64,000 nt of DNA, taken from positions 3,849,768-3,913,767 of the forward strand of contig CM065300.1 of NCBI GenBank assembly GCA_032871835.1. Reading direction: 5' to 3'. A model generated the notes under the pieces. It made no database searches and had not been told where the DNA came from. It saw only the letters and a list, made by a program, of their open reading frames with translations. Every line of letters starts with the position of its first letter. Within the stretch, counting starts at the first letter, position 1. This document shows, piece after piece, positions 25,401 through 44,008 of this stretch. This stretch comes from Dipteronia dyeriana. Its lineage: Eukaryota; Streptophyta; Magnoliopsida; Sapindales; Sapindaceae. The position numbers and the translations under genes were made by a program.

Positions 25401-28170
25401 TGAATTAAATGCGTTTTTAATACTAGAAGTTATTTTGAATTATTTTTTTTGTAAAGCTTAAAACATATTTTTTTTAATATACAAATTGTCAAAACTACAA
25501 TTTATAAAATTTATTTTATATCTACTAAGGGAAGAACAAAATTTAGGTCTAGTTTGACATTGTTGTACTGTGGGGAGAAGTACTTTTGAAATTGTTGTGG
25601 AGAAATTGCTTTTAGAATTGTTAGAATTGTTGTGGGAAGAATCAGCTGAGTGTTTGGTAAACTGATTTGTAAAAGTACTGTGAAAACTAAAAGCAATTTC
25701 AATGTATTTGGTAAACTGAAGTAAAAAGTGTTACGAGTGTGTGAAATTACTAAAAGGACATAGACATCTAAACGGTGTTAATGTGATATACTTTACATTT
25801 TTATTGTTTATTTATGTTTAATGTTAAGTGTTATATAATTATGGTACTTTATTAAATTAATTAGCCTCGTTTTTTATTATACTTTATTGAATTAATTAGT
25901 CGAATTTCCTTATTTCTTTATTTTTATTTTTATTTTTTTATTCAACTTTATTAAATTAATTATTTCTATTTTTTTGTATAGTTATGATAGCATTTTTTTT
26001 TGTACAACAATGTAAACCCAATTGTATTTTTTTGATAAATTTGGTTAAAGGTAAGGGTAAAATTGAAAAGTTAGTAAAATTTCATTTAATATCATTATAA
26101 CACGTTTTCTAAAAACAGAAGTCAAAATCTAAAAGCATGTATTTGTAGCTTCTCAAAAACTCAGTTAGGAGAAGCTAAAAATGACCAAAAACATTTCCTC
26201 ACGATTTTACCAAACACCTTGTTTATGGTGTGGAATCACTTTTGACAACAAAAAATGGTTATATCTATTTCATTATAAATAAACTGTTAGTACCTTTTTT
26301 TATAATTTATACAACTAAGAGTTTTTTTAAAAATATATCGTCAATATATCTTAGTTGTATTTTAAATATATTGTCAATATATATATATATATTTGTAATT
26401 TATACGGTTAAAAGCTTTTTTTTTTGTTTGAAATTATACTACAAAAACATCTAGTCTAAAAACTCTGTTTGTCGTACTAGCCACACCGATGTGGAAAAGA
26501 GTGAGATGTTTAAAAGTTTTGGATTTTGAGTTGGGCCCACTTTGAGATCTGCCATCATCATTTCACCTCATATGGCCCACTATGACCACAACCACACACC
26601 CTAAAAAAAACCCCATTTAATTTCTTTCTTTAATCAAGCTTAATTAATAAAAAACAGAAACAAAAAATAAGAAAAAATAATAATTATGTATTTGGTTTTT
26701 AATTTCTCTTTGCTGCCTCGGCTCCAAGTAGGCTGTGGGTTGAGGAAGCTGATAAATGCATAAAGTCAGATAGTAGTTCTTTTGATGAATAGTTGAATAC
26801 TTTATTTATATCATAAAGCTAAAGGTCATATACAAAAATACAGCCTTATTATTATTACCATTATTCTATAATGTTGTATCATGATTTCTCAATGTCTATT
26901 TACTATTATACCCATAATTTATCATGCATATTGCATGTATTGTCAAGAAAGCCCACGATTGTCATGTACTTGTTAACGTATACCCCGAGACACATGTTAA
27001 TATGAAATTTATAGGAATGCTCATTATATGTAATGTTCTTAAATTTGTAATTATTATTTTTTTAATCTCAATTTTCCTCTAAAAATTGATATCGACTCAT
27101 AGATTATCATGAAAATTGTGCATACTTTATAAAAGAAGGAATTGATGTAGCTCATTTTATGTTTAGAATATAATTTATAAGAAACAAAGTGAATCGTTTT
27201 TTTTTCCGATAAAACATTGTAAGACAATAATAGTAATATTCTTTAAAATATAACAAAAAATATTTAAATACGAGAAAGATAGCTTACCACCTCTTTGCAT
27301 TTATGGTAGTACACTTCCCACTTCATGTTAGTGGTGGGATTTGAATCTTATTATAAACATTTTATAAGTACGTATGAAAAGTTTTCTTTTCGGTTTTGTG
27401 GAATTAGATAATCAAGCTATGAGAGTAAAGTTTGATATTAGTGGATATGTCCCATAAATACCCCCCGTTAAGTTCGATCTTATTATATCATAAATATAAT
27501 GTGATATCTCCCATTGTGGAAAGTTTTCTTTCTGGTACCGTAAAGGTAAATTTCTCCCACTATGGGAGTAAAGTTTGTTCTTAATAGACTTTAAAGTATA
27601 TATATGTCATAAATAAGTTTGATCTTAATAGGTTCTCTATCTTCTATAATATCAACAGATATATGTCCGGATATATAGTATATGACTTCAATCTACTTGA
27701 AAAAAAATACAAAGAAAGCAATACTTTAATACAGTAGTTGCAAACCGGTTACAATGAAACATAAGGTGAGAAATATAAGATCTTTCTTATTTCATGTGTA
27801 ACATTATTTATATTCTATCTTTGTTATTGAAAAAAATAAAAATGGGATGGTAACAAAAATATAAGTAAACAACTTTCTCAACGACCAAACAAAAAGCGTG
27901 GAACGGGGGCATTTCTGTCATTACAAGACTCAAAAAACGGAAAATCACTCACAGACCAAGGGCAAAAAAGTCAAATAAAGTTCAAAATAGCCGTTTAATA
28001 ATTTTGAAAATACAACCTAACCAATTAAAATGAATTATTATTAAATCTGTATTTTCACCCAAGTATCTTATAAGTTATAATCATCTCCAGTGGAGCCTCT
28101 TCTTTGCTATCATCATCACCCATTGCAACATTTCGTAAAAAAAATAAAAAGAAGAAAAATAAAATAAAAA
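22498..28170. other. Long gene-poor AT-rich region
   Basis: 5.7 kb with no convincing coding sequence on either strand; the few open frames have low-complexity composition. It holds A-rich tracts (22560-22620, AAAATAAAAG repeats), an ATAATAATAATA run near 25190, poly-T tracts, a possible DNA element at 25545-26225, and a segment at about 27290-27600 with repeated TAGTGG/GGGAG words that resembles an old SINE or MITE. Confidence 0.5.
25545..26225. mobile_element. Possible non-autonomous DNA element
   Basis: The left part (GGTCTAGTTTGACATTGTTG) and the right part (TTACCAAACACCTTG) resemble the paired ends GGTCTGTTTGG...CCAAACA common to plant hAT-type MITEs. The interior has matching sense and antisense words (AGAAGTAC, GAAGCTAAAA). 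Borders and target-site duplication are unclear. Confidence 0.3.
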
Positions 28171-28176
28171 TCGAAA

Positions 28177-28185
28177 TTAGGGTTT
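28177..28185 (+). promoter_or_regulatory. Telo-box-like element upstream of kinesin-13A
   Basis: TTAGGGTTT, the reverse of AAACCCTAA, lies about 440 bases before the ATG, in the region expected to hold the transcription start and a leader intron. It is a common plant promoter element; function here is inferred. Confidence 0.35.
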
Positions 28186-28625
28186 TGCTTTCGCTTTTAA
28201 TTTCTCTCTTCAGATCTGATCATACCATTATTTTCACTCTGTTTTCATTCTCAGATCTCATTCTATAGTCTTAATTCGGTAAATATTATATAATCCATTG
28301 ACGCGATAACTGTTTTTGTTCGAAGTGTTCATTTTTGTGTGTGTGACGAATTCCTCTTTGTTTTTGTTGTGAATATAAGGTTTATACGATAATTCGTGGA
28401 TTTTGAATACTTAAATGTTCTTCTTCGAATTCGGATTTTCTCCCCCATGTGAGTATCATCGTTTCGCGAATCGTAACTGTTCAATTCCGATCGTGATATT
28501 GTTTTCGTCGGTTTGTTGATAATTATTTTGTTATTTGTTTTTTTTTTCTGTTTTGGTTTGGATGAAGTGGTGTAGTTGAAAACAGATCTTGAAAATTGGC
28601 TCCACAAAGGCGTTCGCAGCGCCAC

Positions 28626-34328
<5,703 letters not shown>

Positions 34329-36045
34329 GGCAACTCTTCATTTCCTCTGTTTTCCTGACTGCATCATGTCTAGTAAGTTTTCTTTCTATATCACTTCGCA
34401 ACATAATTTTTCCATTGTTGAATGGCATATTTATTTGCTCATGTGTTTTTACTGCGTTGCAGTCAGATCACAGATAGAGCAGTTTTTATAGGTCTTACGA
34501 GGGAGGAACATATGCATTGCCAAGACCGACTGATTTTCATGACACAAAATGTTTGCCGTTCAAGTGCGGGATGGTGGCTTATATACTAATGATGAAGACT
34601 CCAATCTGTTGGTGATAGGTGAGTTGTCAAATGTATAATCTAGATGTGTTGCTGGTGAGATTTGATGGGTTTTGTGGCTGTTGGATGTTTGGTGACTGGG
34701 AAAATGTTTCCAGAAAAAAAGATACCTTTAGGAAAGGAAAGAAAAATATGAAAATAGATGATGTTATACAGTATTTGCAGTATTGAAAAATATTATTTTG
34801 CTTTTCGCATGTCCAGTGCAGAATCTTAATGTGATATATATATATCATATGCTTTAGTTGAAGATCCGAAAAAACAGGATTGGTTCTTCTTCTAAGTTGT
34901 CATAATGTGAATGAAGATCGGCTTTCACAGCGAGTATTTTAACAGGTGGATTTTGGGTATCGACAAATCACGAACATGGGATCGGATTTTGTGATTTTTG
35001 TCATGCTCTCTGTACATGAATTATTTATTGTATCAAATCATTAAATTTTAAGCCTTAAGTTCATAGATTGCTTGAAAATTGAAATGCCAAATTTTCTACC
35101 GAGTACAATAATATATGAATGTCCAGGATTCACAGAGAATAATAATTATTGTTTCATTAAAACAATGAGGAGAGGTGAGACAATAATTATTATTAAGGAA
35201 ATATTTTATTACTGAAAAGTACTGTCATTGATAAGAAAAAAATACAAGGTAATTATCAACCAACTAGACGAGAGATGAGACTAGCGCGTATCTTCACACT
35301 TGAATCATTAAAGTTTTGAATTCCAGAAATGTCCATTTCTCAAATCCTAAATCCTGAATTATATATAATCGTTCAAAAACTATATAGCACAGTGATTTTC
35401 CCATCAAAGCAATTTTAATTCAGCGGCACCATCAAGAATCAATTAGCTAGTGGTGCATGACAAGAATTTTTCCTCGCACCAGAGATTGTAAAAGCAATAA
35501 AGCTTTACAGGCTACTTTTTATTCCTCCATAGTGAGGATGATCATTAAAATTGTGTATAAAGTCCAGAGCACAAGGGACAAGACTTCGAAAAAAAGAAAA
35601 AAAGAATAACAGAAACGAAACCAGAATTCAAGTCTTCAAGAATTAATGCAACAAATAAGAAACCTCTAACACTACCCATATTAACTCTTCAGAAACCGTC
35701 TCACAATTTACAATTGCGTATGCACAATATATACGCCTTGTACAGTATATCACGCTTGGAGTCAGTTAATCTTTACCAATAATATACCCAGTCAATCAGT
35801 TTAATAAAAAAACAAAAATACCAAAACTTGAGCTCGGAACCACTCCAAGCTCTAGACAAAAGTGAATGCATCCTTTCCAGAAGACTCGCGAATCTCCTTA
35901 AATGGCAAGTGTACTGATAATGGCACGTAACTAAATCAATTGAGTGCATAAAACCACCTTCCTTGTATGAAGATCCACTACTAGCTGTGAAATAGCAGCT
36001 AGGGAGCCACAGTATGTCATTAAGTTGGCAGATTGAACATTTCGA
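34329..36045. other. Convergent 3' flanks of kinesin-13A and the SUMO protease
   Basis: Holds both 3' untranslated regions. AATAAA-like words occur near 35495 on the plus strand. TATATATATATC near 34835 is a short AT repeat. No other gene was seen. Confidence 0.5.
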
Positions 36046-39000
36046 TCAGTCAGCTCTCAATCTCAGGATCTCCTTTGCAGTCCTCACCCGAAAATAGGGC
36101 ATGCAGCTCTACAAGCAGAAAGAAGACATTCATTTGAAAAAGATTTAAGCAACAAAATATTTTTTCTTCATAATGTCCCGGAGCAGGCAAAATATTCAGC
36201 ATAAATGTGGGTTTATTATGAGGGCATATTTGGATTCCTACCAAAATCTCGTTAATTATCGTTTATATTGCAATAAGTGAAAAACCATATTAAAGAATGG
36301 GATATTGGCCTATTGAAGAAAATGGACGATATGACTACAATTCATAACAGAATTGGCATATGGACACAATTTTGTCTAAATCCACTTCCAACACAAAAAT
36401 GATTTAGAAAAAGGAACGGAAGGAATAAAAAAAGAAATAATCATTTAGCAGCATAGTTGTGCAGGAAAATCAAGTTACGCATCCCTTACCTGATCAAAAC
36501 AAAGCCCTAGACCTCTGCTGTAAAAGTCGATATATTTGAGCATAAACATGCCACAGTCATACCTATCAGGAGGAAATTAGTCACACAACATAAACAAGAC
36601 AGAAAGAAAGCAAGGCTATTTGGCACTGAAATGTGCTCTGATGAAATTTACATAAATGAGATTCTTCAAAGACATTACTACATAGAATATGATAAAATCA
36701 TAAAATAAAATAAAGCAAAAATATTAGAGTAGAATAAATTCCAAACGTATGGCTGGTTGCCTGATCCAAACAGGATAGCATCTCAACGTATATACTTTTT
36801 CCTATTTGACCAAATCTACAAGCAGATAACTTGTAATGTAATGAAAAATAACTGTTAACAATAACTATACACACCCATTTTCCTGTTCAGGAAGGTCTTC
36901 AACAAATTCAAGTTCCCAATCACTCAAGTCAATGTCTTTTCCACTCTTGTCCTTCACTTCTTCTACGTAATATTTAGTCTGGCACACACAAGAACCCAAC
37001 ATTAGCCAATTATGCAGCAGTTGAATGACCATATATGTAACTTTCATGTCAGCAACAAACAGTGTTCTAAAACGTGCTAAGTGCCAGTCGGGCGGTGACC
37101 CAATGCCTAGGCGGTTGGTTGGAGTTGTGGAGAGGAGCTGCTTGGAGGATGAGTTGATCGGAGAGTGGAGAAAAGAAAAGAGGGGCAGCTGGCTTTTGTT
37201 TAATGAAGCCCAAAACAAGTTGTTTTGAACTTCATTAAACAAAAGCCAAAAACGACATTGCCCCAAAACGATGTCGTTTTGGTCTTCTTTTTCAAAACAA
37301 AAATAAAACCTAGGCAGTCAATGCTACCTAGGCAGCGCCGGTAGCTGATTAGGTGCTTGGCCGCCTAGGCTACCCGATCGGGGCAAAATCAGGACGGCCA
37401 AGGCCACCTAGGGTGCTTTTTAGAACATGGGCAACAAACAAACTTGACAATGCAATAATCGGGAGTTGCAAATCCGGAAAGGATGAGAAACATGCCCGGC
37501 TTGATTAGAGTACAACCATTTAAGCAATTTCCCTTCAAGGGAAACTAGAGGATCCTTTAAATTAATAATTTACAAGAATCTCAAAATATGAACCTTAATG
37601 ATCAAGAGAACAAGATTACCAAGAAGCATACCAAGTTATTCAACACTTTTCTATCCCTTCCTCTGAGTGAATCAAGATACTGAAACTTCTTATCCCTTTT
37701 ATTAATAACGGCCAAGCACCAGTGTATCTGCTGGTGGATAGGGACAAATATCTGATCCCAAAAAATGAACCAATTCAAAGATAAGTGCAAATAATAAAGC
37801 AAAAAATATGATGATAAAGGAAAAAGATGAACAAAAACTCTACTTTGTCACAGTCAATGAGAGCGTATCCTAACTTCTTCATTGTTGTCCATCTCTTCGC
37901 AGCTTTAAAATCATAGCCTTTGTTCCCACTGGTTAACTGGACATGATATCATATAAAAAGAGAAATACATTAATACTAACATCAGAAAACATAATTTACT
38001 AAAAATGGAAATATAAGAGAAGTTATAGAAGGGAGAAAGGCATAAAAGGGAAAGAGGGATCAAGAGAGAATGATCCTGTAGATTTTAAGATACGGATATT
38101 TGGAGACAGTTATCATCCCATAGACTTTAAGTTATACATTTTTGAAGGATGATTATGGTTTTAGAGATTCTTGAGTTATGGAATAATGGTTTTTGTCGAT
38201 TTTGAGATCAGTAGCATGATTCTAAAATTGGGGCATCTGATATAAGAATGGGCTGATTGTGAATATATTATTATCGTTAGCGAGATGACTAGATGAGTTA
38301 ATAGAGATGTCCTTTAGAATAGATTTTGAGGAACCCCAAATTAGGGCGATATTCTTATCGGTGGGAAGAATCGTAAAAGCCAGAATTTGTGGAATATGTG
38401 CTCCAAGTTCGCTTTTATAAAGTATTTAGGAATAAAGGCTACAAGTTTCATTTATGAGGATCAGATACATAAAATCAAATAGAGTTCAAATCATAGAAAC
38501 CAATTTTTAAAGATGCAATCATAAATAAGATACATAAGCCAATCATTCAAAGAAGGCAATGGAATAACACATCTGTGCAGAGTTATGAGAAATTAATGAG
38601 TGTTTTGAATGAGTTGTAAAAAGGGAAATCAAAATTCCGTACTTTATCCACCAATTAACCAACTGAATACTAAAACCAAAAAATAAAAAAATCTTAGCTG
38701 TTTGCTTAAGGAAACTAATTTAATACAATGATCAACATTATACCAAAAAAAAAACACAAATATATTTTGGAAATTGGATATCTTCAATTCTTCTGGTAAT
38801 TAATGATGCAGAGCATTTTGCGCAAACTATATATTCAGACAAAATTACAAAATATATTCAGAATAGTGCGTTAGCAAATGTGAGCAAAAATATTAAGTTT
38901 GCTAGATCGAACAAAACGGTGAGATCGAAAGTACTGACCTTCTTGTAAAAAAATGTGTTGAAGAAATGGCATTTCAAAAACTTATGTGGCTCTCTCTTTT

Positions 39001-40406
39001 CCCTTTCTTTCAGCAATCCAAGGTACACGTTTATCACCTTAAAATGAACAACAAACACAAATATGTGAAACAATCTGTTGTTAACTTACCACTTAAATCT
39101 CTATCAACTATAACAATTGACTGAATAATGTGAATTAACAAATCCCTTTCTACATGAAAATTAGGCAGCACGCAACCCCTTAAAAAATACCTCATCATTC
39201 AACCATGCGCCGGGTCTAAGGCACTGTAAAATTTGCCCTGTAATATCGATATCTGTCCCTGAATGCGTGACCAAGACCTTCCTGCAAGGGTAAACCCCAA
39301 TTAAATTGTAGTACCAACAACGACCAAAAAACTACCAAAGAAAACTTCTTTAAAATCATACCGATTTGCAGTAGCAAATGCACATTCAACCTCATGCTCT
39401 TCTTCCTCTGAAAGCTCGACAAACGGTTCAAGAGGTACATCCTGAAATCAATTAATAAAAGTTTAAATGTACCGATTGTTTTTAGCATTTTGGAGGTGCT
39501 TAACTTTAACTCACAACAATATTTTCATGTATTCCAAAAGCAACTAAAGTTCTTTAAAATGAGTATCCAAAAACAAACACAAGAAAACTAACTCACCTCT
39601 AATAGTTGCTTCGCAGGATACGACAGCCTAATCCATTCCCTACGTTTCTCATTCAAACCAATCGCAAACTCTAACTCCTTCAACTTTGAATTCCTCTCCT
39701 GTGCACTCTGATTCAACTTCTTATATACCACATCCACCTCTCGATTCAACGACAATGAATCCAACATTTTCTCTGCATTCTTCACATCTGTAACTGCTGA
39801 AGAAGACGATGGCTGCAAGTGACTATAATTTCTCTTCTCCTCACCTTTCTCATAAATTTCCACAACATCAACCACATGTTTTTCATCTTTATAGCTCTGT
39901 AGCGATCTCTGATCCAATACAATAGACCTCCCGTCTCTCCCATCTTCAACAACCTCAACTTCTTCGACACTCGAATCATCAGATACTGTCTCCTTCTCTT
40001 GTTCATCATCAACCTCAATCACGTCCTTGTATCCAGTTAAATACCTAAATGCGCCAAAAGCACTTCGCTTTGCTTTCTCATACCGACTGGTCAATGCATT
40101 CCCCATTGAACGACCATTATCAATTCCTGAGGAGCTCGAATCTTTATTGAACTTATCTGCTGTACCGAAACCGAATTTGTGGGGTCTACAGGGGCCGTGC
40201 ACTTGTCTCTTCAACGGCGGTTTCCTTTCCGGGTATCTAGAGATTCTCGCGACGGTGCTGTTCGACGAAACCAGGTTCTGGTTCAGGCTCTCTTGCATGA
40301 AAACCAACTTGGGTCGTTTCGAAACTTGGAAATTTTGATGTGGGCTCTGGTAATTCAAGTTCAAAAACTCGTCTCCGCGCTTTCGATTGCTCGTCAAAGC
40401 ACCCAT
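36046..40406 (-). CDS. ESD4: ESD4/ULP1-type SUMO protease
   Basis: Nine exons on the minus strand: 39597-40406, 39362-39441, 39191-39281, 38939-39037, 37844-37936, 37632-37751, 36875-36978, 36490-36562, 36046-36108; 1533 bases, 510 residues, in phase. The enzyme matures SUMO and removes it from proteins; ESD4 acts at the nuclear envelope. The C-terminal C48 peptidase domain keeps the catalytic His in IHQQIHWCLAVI, Asp in FQYLDSL, Gln in LPEQENG and Cys in YDCGMF. It also has the family words LRPGAWLNDEVIN and ALIDCDK and ends RTAKEILRLRAD. The N-terminal 270 residues start MGALTSNRKRGDE and include RISRYPERKPPLKR and VSDDSSVEEVEV, close to ESD4 rather than other ULP1 types. A MITE sits in one intron. 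No coding defect is seen. Confidence 0.93.
37062..37430. mobile_element. Mutator-like MITE with 10-bp target-site duplication
   Basis: 369 bp in the SUMO-protease intron. GCAACAAACA flanks it exactly on both sides (37052-37061 and 37431-37440). The ends are GTGTTCTAAAACGTGC and, reversed, CCATGTTCTAAAAAGCAC. The interior has GCCTAGGC-type words and a strong hairpin at about 37190-37255. A 10-bp duplication fits the Mutator superfamily; no transposase is present. Confidence 0.8.
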
Positions 40407-41167
40407 CGGTCCGTTTCGAAATTGAAGTAAAACCCTAATAGCTTGAAAGCCATTTAACGACACCCATTTGAGACACGAATCATTTGAAAAATTAAAAAAA
40501 TTAAAAATTCCCAGATGTGAAAACACAAAATTTAAACCCTAGATAAGACAATTTAGAGGGTTCGTTGAGCGAATTGAACCTGAACTTGAAATGGTTTTTT
40601 TTTTTTTTTGGTCCGGAGAATCCACAAGAATAGAAGCAATAATAAAACTGAGAAATCTAAAGCGAAACCCTAAGACAGGAACTTGTAGTGAAATGGAAAA
40701 TTAACTGAGGAACAACGAAAGATATATAATTAATATGTGTAGATGGAGACAGATATTGCGTTTTTAAGGTTCTATTTTGGTTCACTTGACGTAGTTTTGG
40801 TCCTTTTGGATCTCAAGAAGGTTTGGTCGTTCATGTGTTTTACAATTTTACTTTCCACAAAATAATTTTTCGCGGCACCGGAAAGAAAGAAAATAAATAA
40901 ATAATTATAAAAAAAAAGAATACAAAAAGTTCATTGTGTTGTGAAACATATAATAAGGCAATTGATTAATGTTTGGTCCCACTAAAATTTGGACACCTTT
41001 TTAATGTTCATGGTGCATGTAATGGAACATATCATGACATTTTTTCAAGTTTTATTTTAAAAAAAAAATTACATAGATTCCGGTTTTTTTAGAGAGCGGA
41101 CTTTATTGTATGTGTTTGATGGATTTTCCATCAAACTATCGTTATCTTGTCCGTTTTTTCTAATTTA

Positions 41168-41207
<40 letters not shown>

Positions 41208-42285
41208 GTGATATAGTCTCATAAACTAAATACCTTAAGCAGTGATATAGTCTCATAAGGTGACTTTTAAGGTTCTTATCACAAAAATGACTAAATTCCA
41301 TTAAGTGAGAGGAGAGAATTAAATTTCGTTTCCAATTTTGGATTCCTTATTAGTAAATGGACCTTAAATGAAAAAAAAAAGAAAAAGAATCTAATATATG
41401 AGTTTATAGGAATTTTATCAAGTGTGGGATCCATACGAAACCCACATTAGAAAGTTGCTCAGAATTGTGTTAATTAAGCTCTAACTTTGTATAGCACACA
41501 TTTCCATTATCACATCCCAAAAGCTCCACAAATCATCACAGCCCGCACAAATCATTTGGAATTTATAAACAAGCATAAAGAGTTGTGTAAGAAACTAAAA
41601 AACAGAGAAGCCAAGGGTGAACCCATTTCATATAACAAGATGACAAGAACATCAAATAGGTGTAAAATTGGGACAAACAAAAAGGAAAAAAACCATGGAC
41701 ACAAACCGACTAAGTGAAAATAGTGAGATAGGTCGTTTTTTTTATTATTATTATTGTAACGATGTTATATCTTTAATAACTTAAATTTAAAAGACATATA
41801 TTATGTTGAGTTATCTAAATTATCCTTAAATAATCTGTTTTTTATTCTTATTGTGCTTCCATCTACACTTTTAAAACGATAACTCGCATCTCTCTCTCCA
41901 AAATAGTTGTCTGAAAATCGATCTACAACTCCTCTCTCTCTCCAAAAAACTTCTCTCTCTCTCCAAAAAACTTCTCTCTCTCTAGATTCTGTACAAAAAA
42001 GATAACATATATTTGTGATCTTCGTTTATATATTTTTATATATTTTTGTGTGGTTTAACAATGTATCCATTCGTTATGATTTGTCGTCTCAATCTTTGTA
42101 TGAACATGTATGAACATTTAGTCTCCAGATTCTGTCCGAGACTTTTTTGAAATACTTCTCCGAGCTTTTTTGATATGATTTTGAGCTTTTTAGATATGAT
42201 TTTGAGCTTTTTATTATTTGTCTCCGAGCTTTTTTATTAAGTTAATGTATGAGATTTGTCTCTAAACTTTTTTTATATGTCTTCA
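40407..42285. other. Promoter side of the SUMO protease and AT-rich spacer
   Basis: Near the gene are several AAACCCTA words (about 40429, 40534, 40667). An ATT repeat fills 41170-41207. CTCTCTCTCCAAAAAACTT repeats lie at 41935-41990. No gene was recognised. Confidence 0.55.
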
Positions 42286-42970
42286 GACTTTTTTGATCTG
42301 GTCCAAATAATTTTCTAACCCTTGACAAAAAAGCTCGAACCCAGTAAAACAAGTTCAGACACTTAGCAAACAAGCTCGAACCTATTAAAAAAAAGCTCGA
42401 GCTTTTTTGGTAAGGGTTCGAGGTTTTTACCAAGTGCCCGAGCTTTTTTTTTAATGGGTTCAAGCTTTTTTGTCAAGTGTCTGAGTTTCTTTTTACTGGT
42501 CGAGCATTTTTACCAAGTTAAAAAAAAGCTTGAGCACTTGGCAACAAAACTCGAACCTAGTAAAAAAATGATCGGACACTTGGTAAAAAAGCTCGAACCC
42601 TTACCAAAAAAGCTCAAGCTCTTTTTTTAATGGGTTCGAGCTTTTTTGCCTAGTGCCCGAGTTTTTTTTTACTAGGTTCGAGTTTTTTTACCAAGTGCTC
42701 GAGCTTTTTTTTACTAGGTTCGAGCCTTTTTGCCAAGTTAAAAAAAAGTTTGGGCACTTGACAAATAAGCTCGAACCTAGTAAAAAAAAGTTCGAGCACT
42801 TGACAAAAAACTCGAACCCATTAAAAAAAGAGCTCAAGCTTTTTTGGTGAGGGTTCGAGCTTTTTTACCGAGTGCCCGAGCTTTTTTTTACTGGATTCGA
42901 GCTTTTTTACCAAGTGCTCGAGGTTTTTTTTAATGGGTTCGAGACTTTTATTAAAAGTTCCAAGCCTTTT
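42286..42970. repeat. Imperfect repeat of poly-T and GTTCGAGC words on both strands
   Basis: Units such as GGTTCGAGCTTTTTTACC and AAGTGCCCGAGCTTTTTTTT recur about every 30-35 bases. Their reverse complements (AAAAAAGCTCGAACCC) are interspersed, so single-stranded copies would fold. No coding potential beyond chance is seen. Confidence 0.85.
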
Positions 42971-43853
42971 GTAATTACTTCGACTCATGAATACGTTTGC
43001 ATAGCATCACTCGGTTGTCGCTCGAGTGATTGCCTAAGTTTCAACGAAATTTTCTCTCTCTATTTGACAACTCTATCACTGTAAAATAAATGAAAGAAAT
43101 ATGATGTGGAGCAACTATTGCGGATATTTTTGTCCGTCCACCATAATAGGTGCCTTTTAAACAATGACATTGTTGAAATGCCACCTCCAAAATGTGTCAT
43201 TTATTTTTTGAACCCAACTGAGTAATGGTATATGGTGGTTTATCAGCAAAATTGCTGAAGAGATCCTTTTTATGATCAGAGTTTTGAAGGTCGGTTTGTA
43301 TACTCCTGAACCAATGTTGCAAACAGTGAGGTCCTTTCAAGCAAATTAGATGGTTTATCGAATTCCTTTGCTTGACCTGTCAATGGAAAGTGGAAGTTAA
43401 AACTCATAAGTCTGTTGTATTGTGTTTATACAAGACATATTGTCTAGCTTAGTGTTACAATCCATGCCAGATTCGGTGAAAGAGAATGTTAGAATGCAAC
43501 GGATTTTGATGTTTACCCAGAGAATGTCACGACCGCACATCAAATATAATGTGGCTTACATACCTGCATCAATAACAAGTACCATATCACTGTCCATGAC
43601 TGATGGAATCCTGTGAGCTATACTGATGAATATCTAATCTTAACCCAACTGGTTGACTTCCAATGCAAGTTTAGTATGAATTGATCATGGTGGAAAAATG
43701 AAACGTGAAGCCTGAAGTTTTCCAGGTTTCACGACTACTAGATCTTTAAGTTGGCAGCGTTCAAGGCTCTATGGGAATTGGAAAATAGTGAAATTTTTCA
43801 CTAACATTCTATAAGTTCGGACTAAAATACAGACCGATTCTATTAGTTTTAAA

Positions 43854-44008
43854 ATTCGTCAAAAACCTTATTCGAATCAAGTAATGAGGTACATTTACCT
43901 TCCAAATCTCTTCATCAGAATACAGCCTATAGGGGTCAATGTTACGTCGTACAGTTCCTTCAAAAAGGACAGGTTCTTAAGGAATGATCCTGAAACGAGA
44001 AAGAAAAT
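43854..44008. repeat. 155-bp direct repeat of ABCC exon, copy 1
   Basis: Matches 49307-49459 with about ten differences. On the minus strand it encodes the [14 protein letters not shown] segment of NBD2 and the donor GGAAG|GTAAATG. In this copy the codon after IIP is a stop. Confidence 0.95.

Noticed and set aside
26230..26454. Plus-strand open frame of 74 residues
   Set aside because: Ile/Tyr/Phe-only composition from AT-rich DNA; chance.
41161..41210. Possible CRISPR-like regular repeat
   Set aside because: It is a plain ATT microsatellite in a plant genome.
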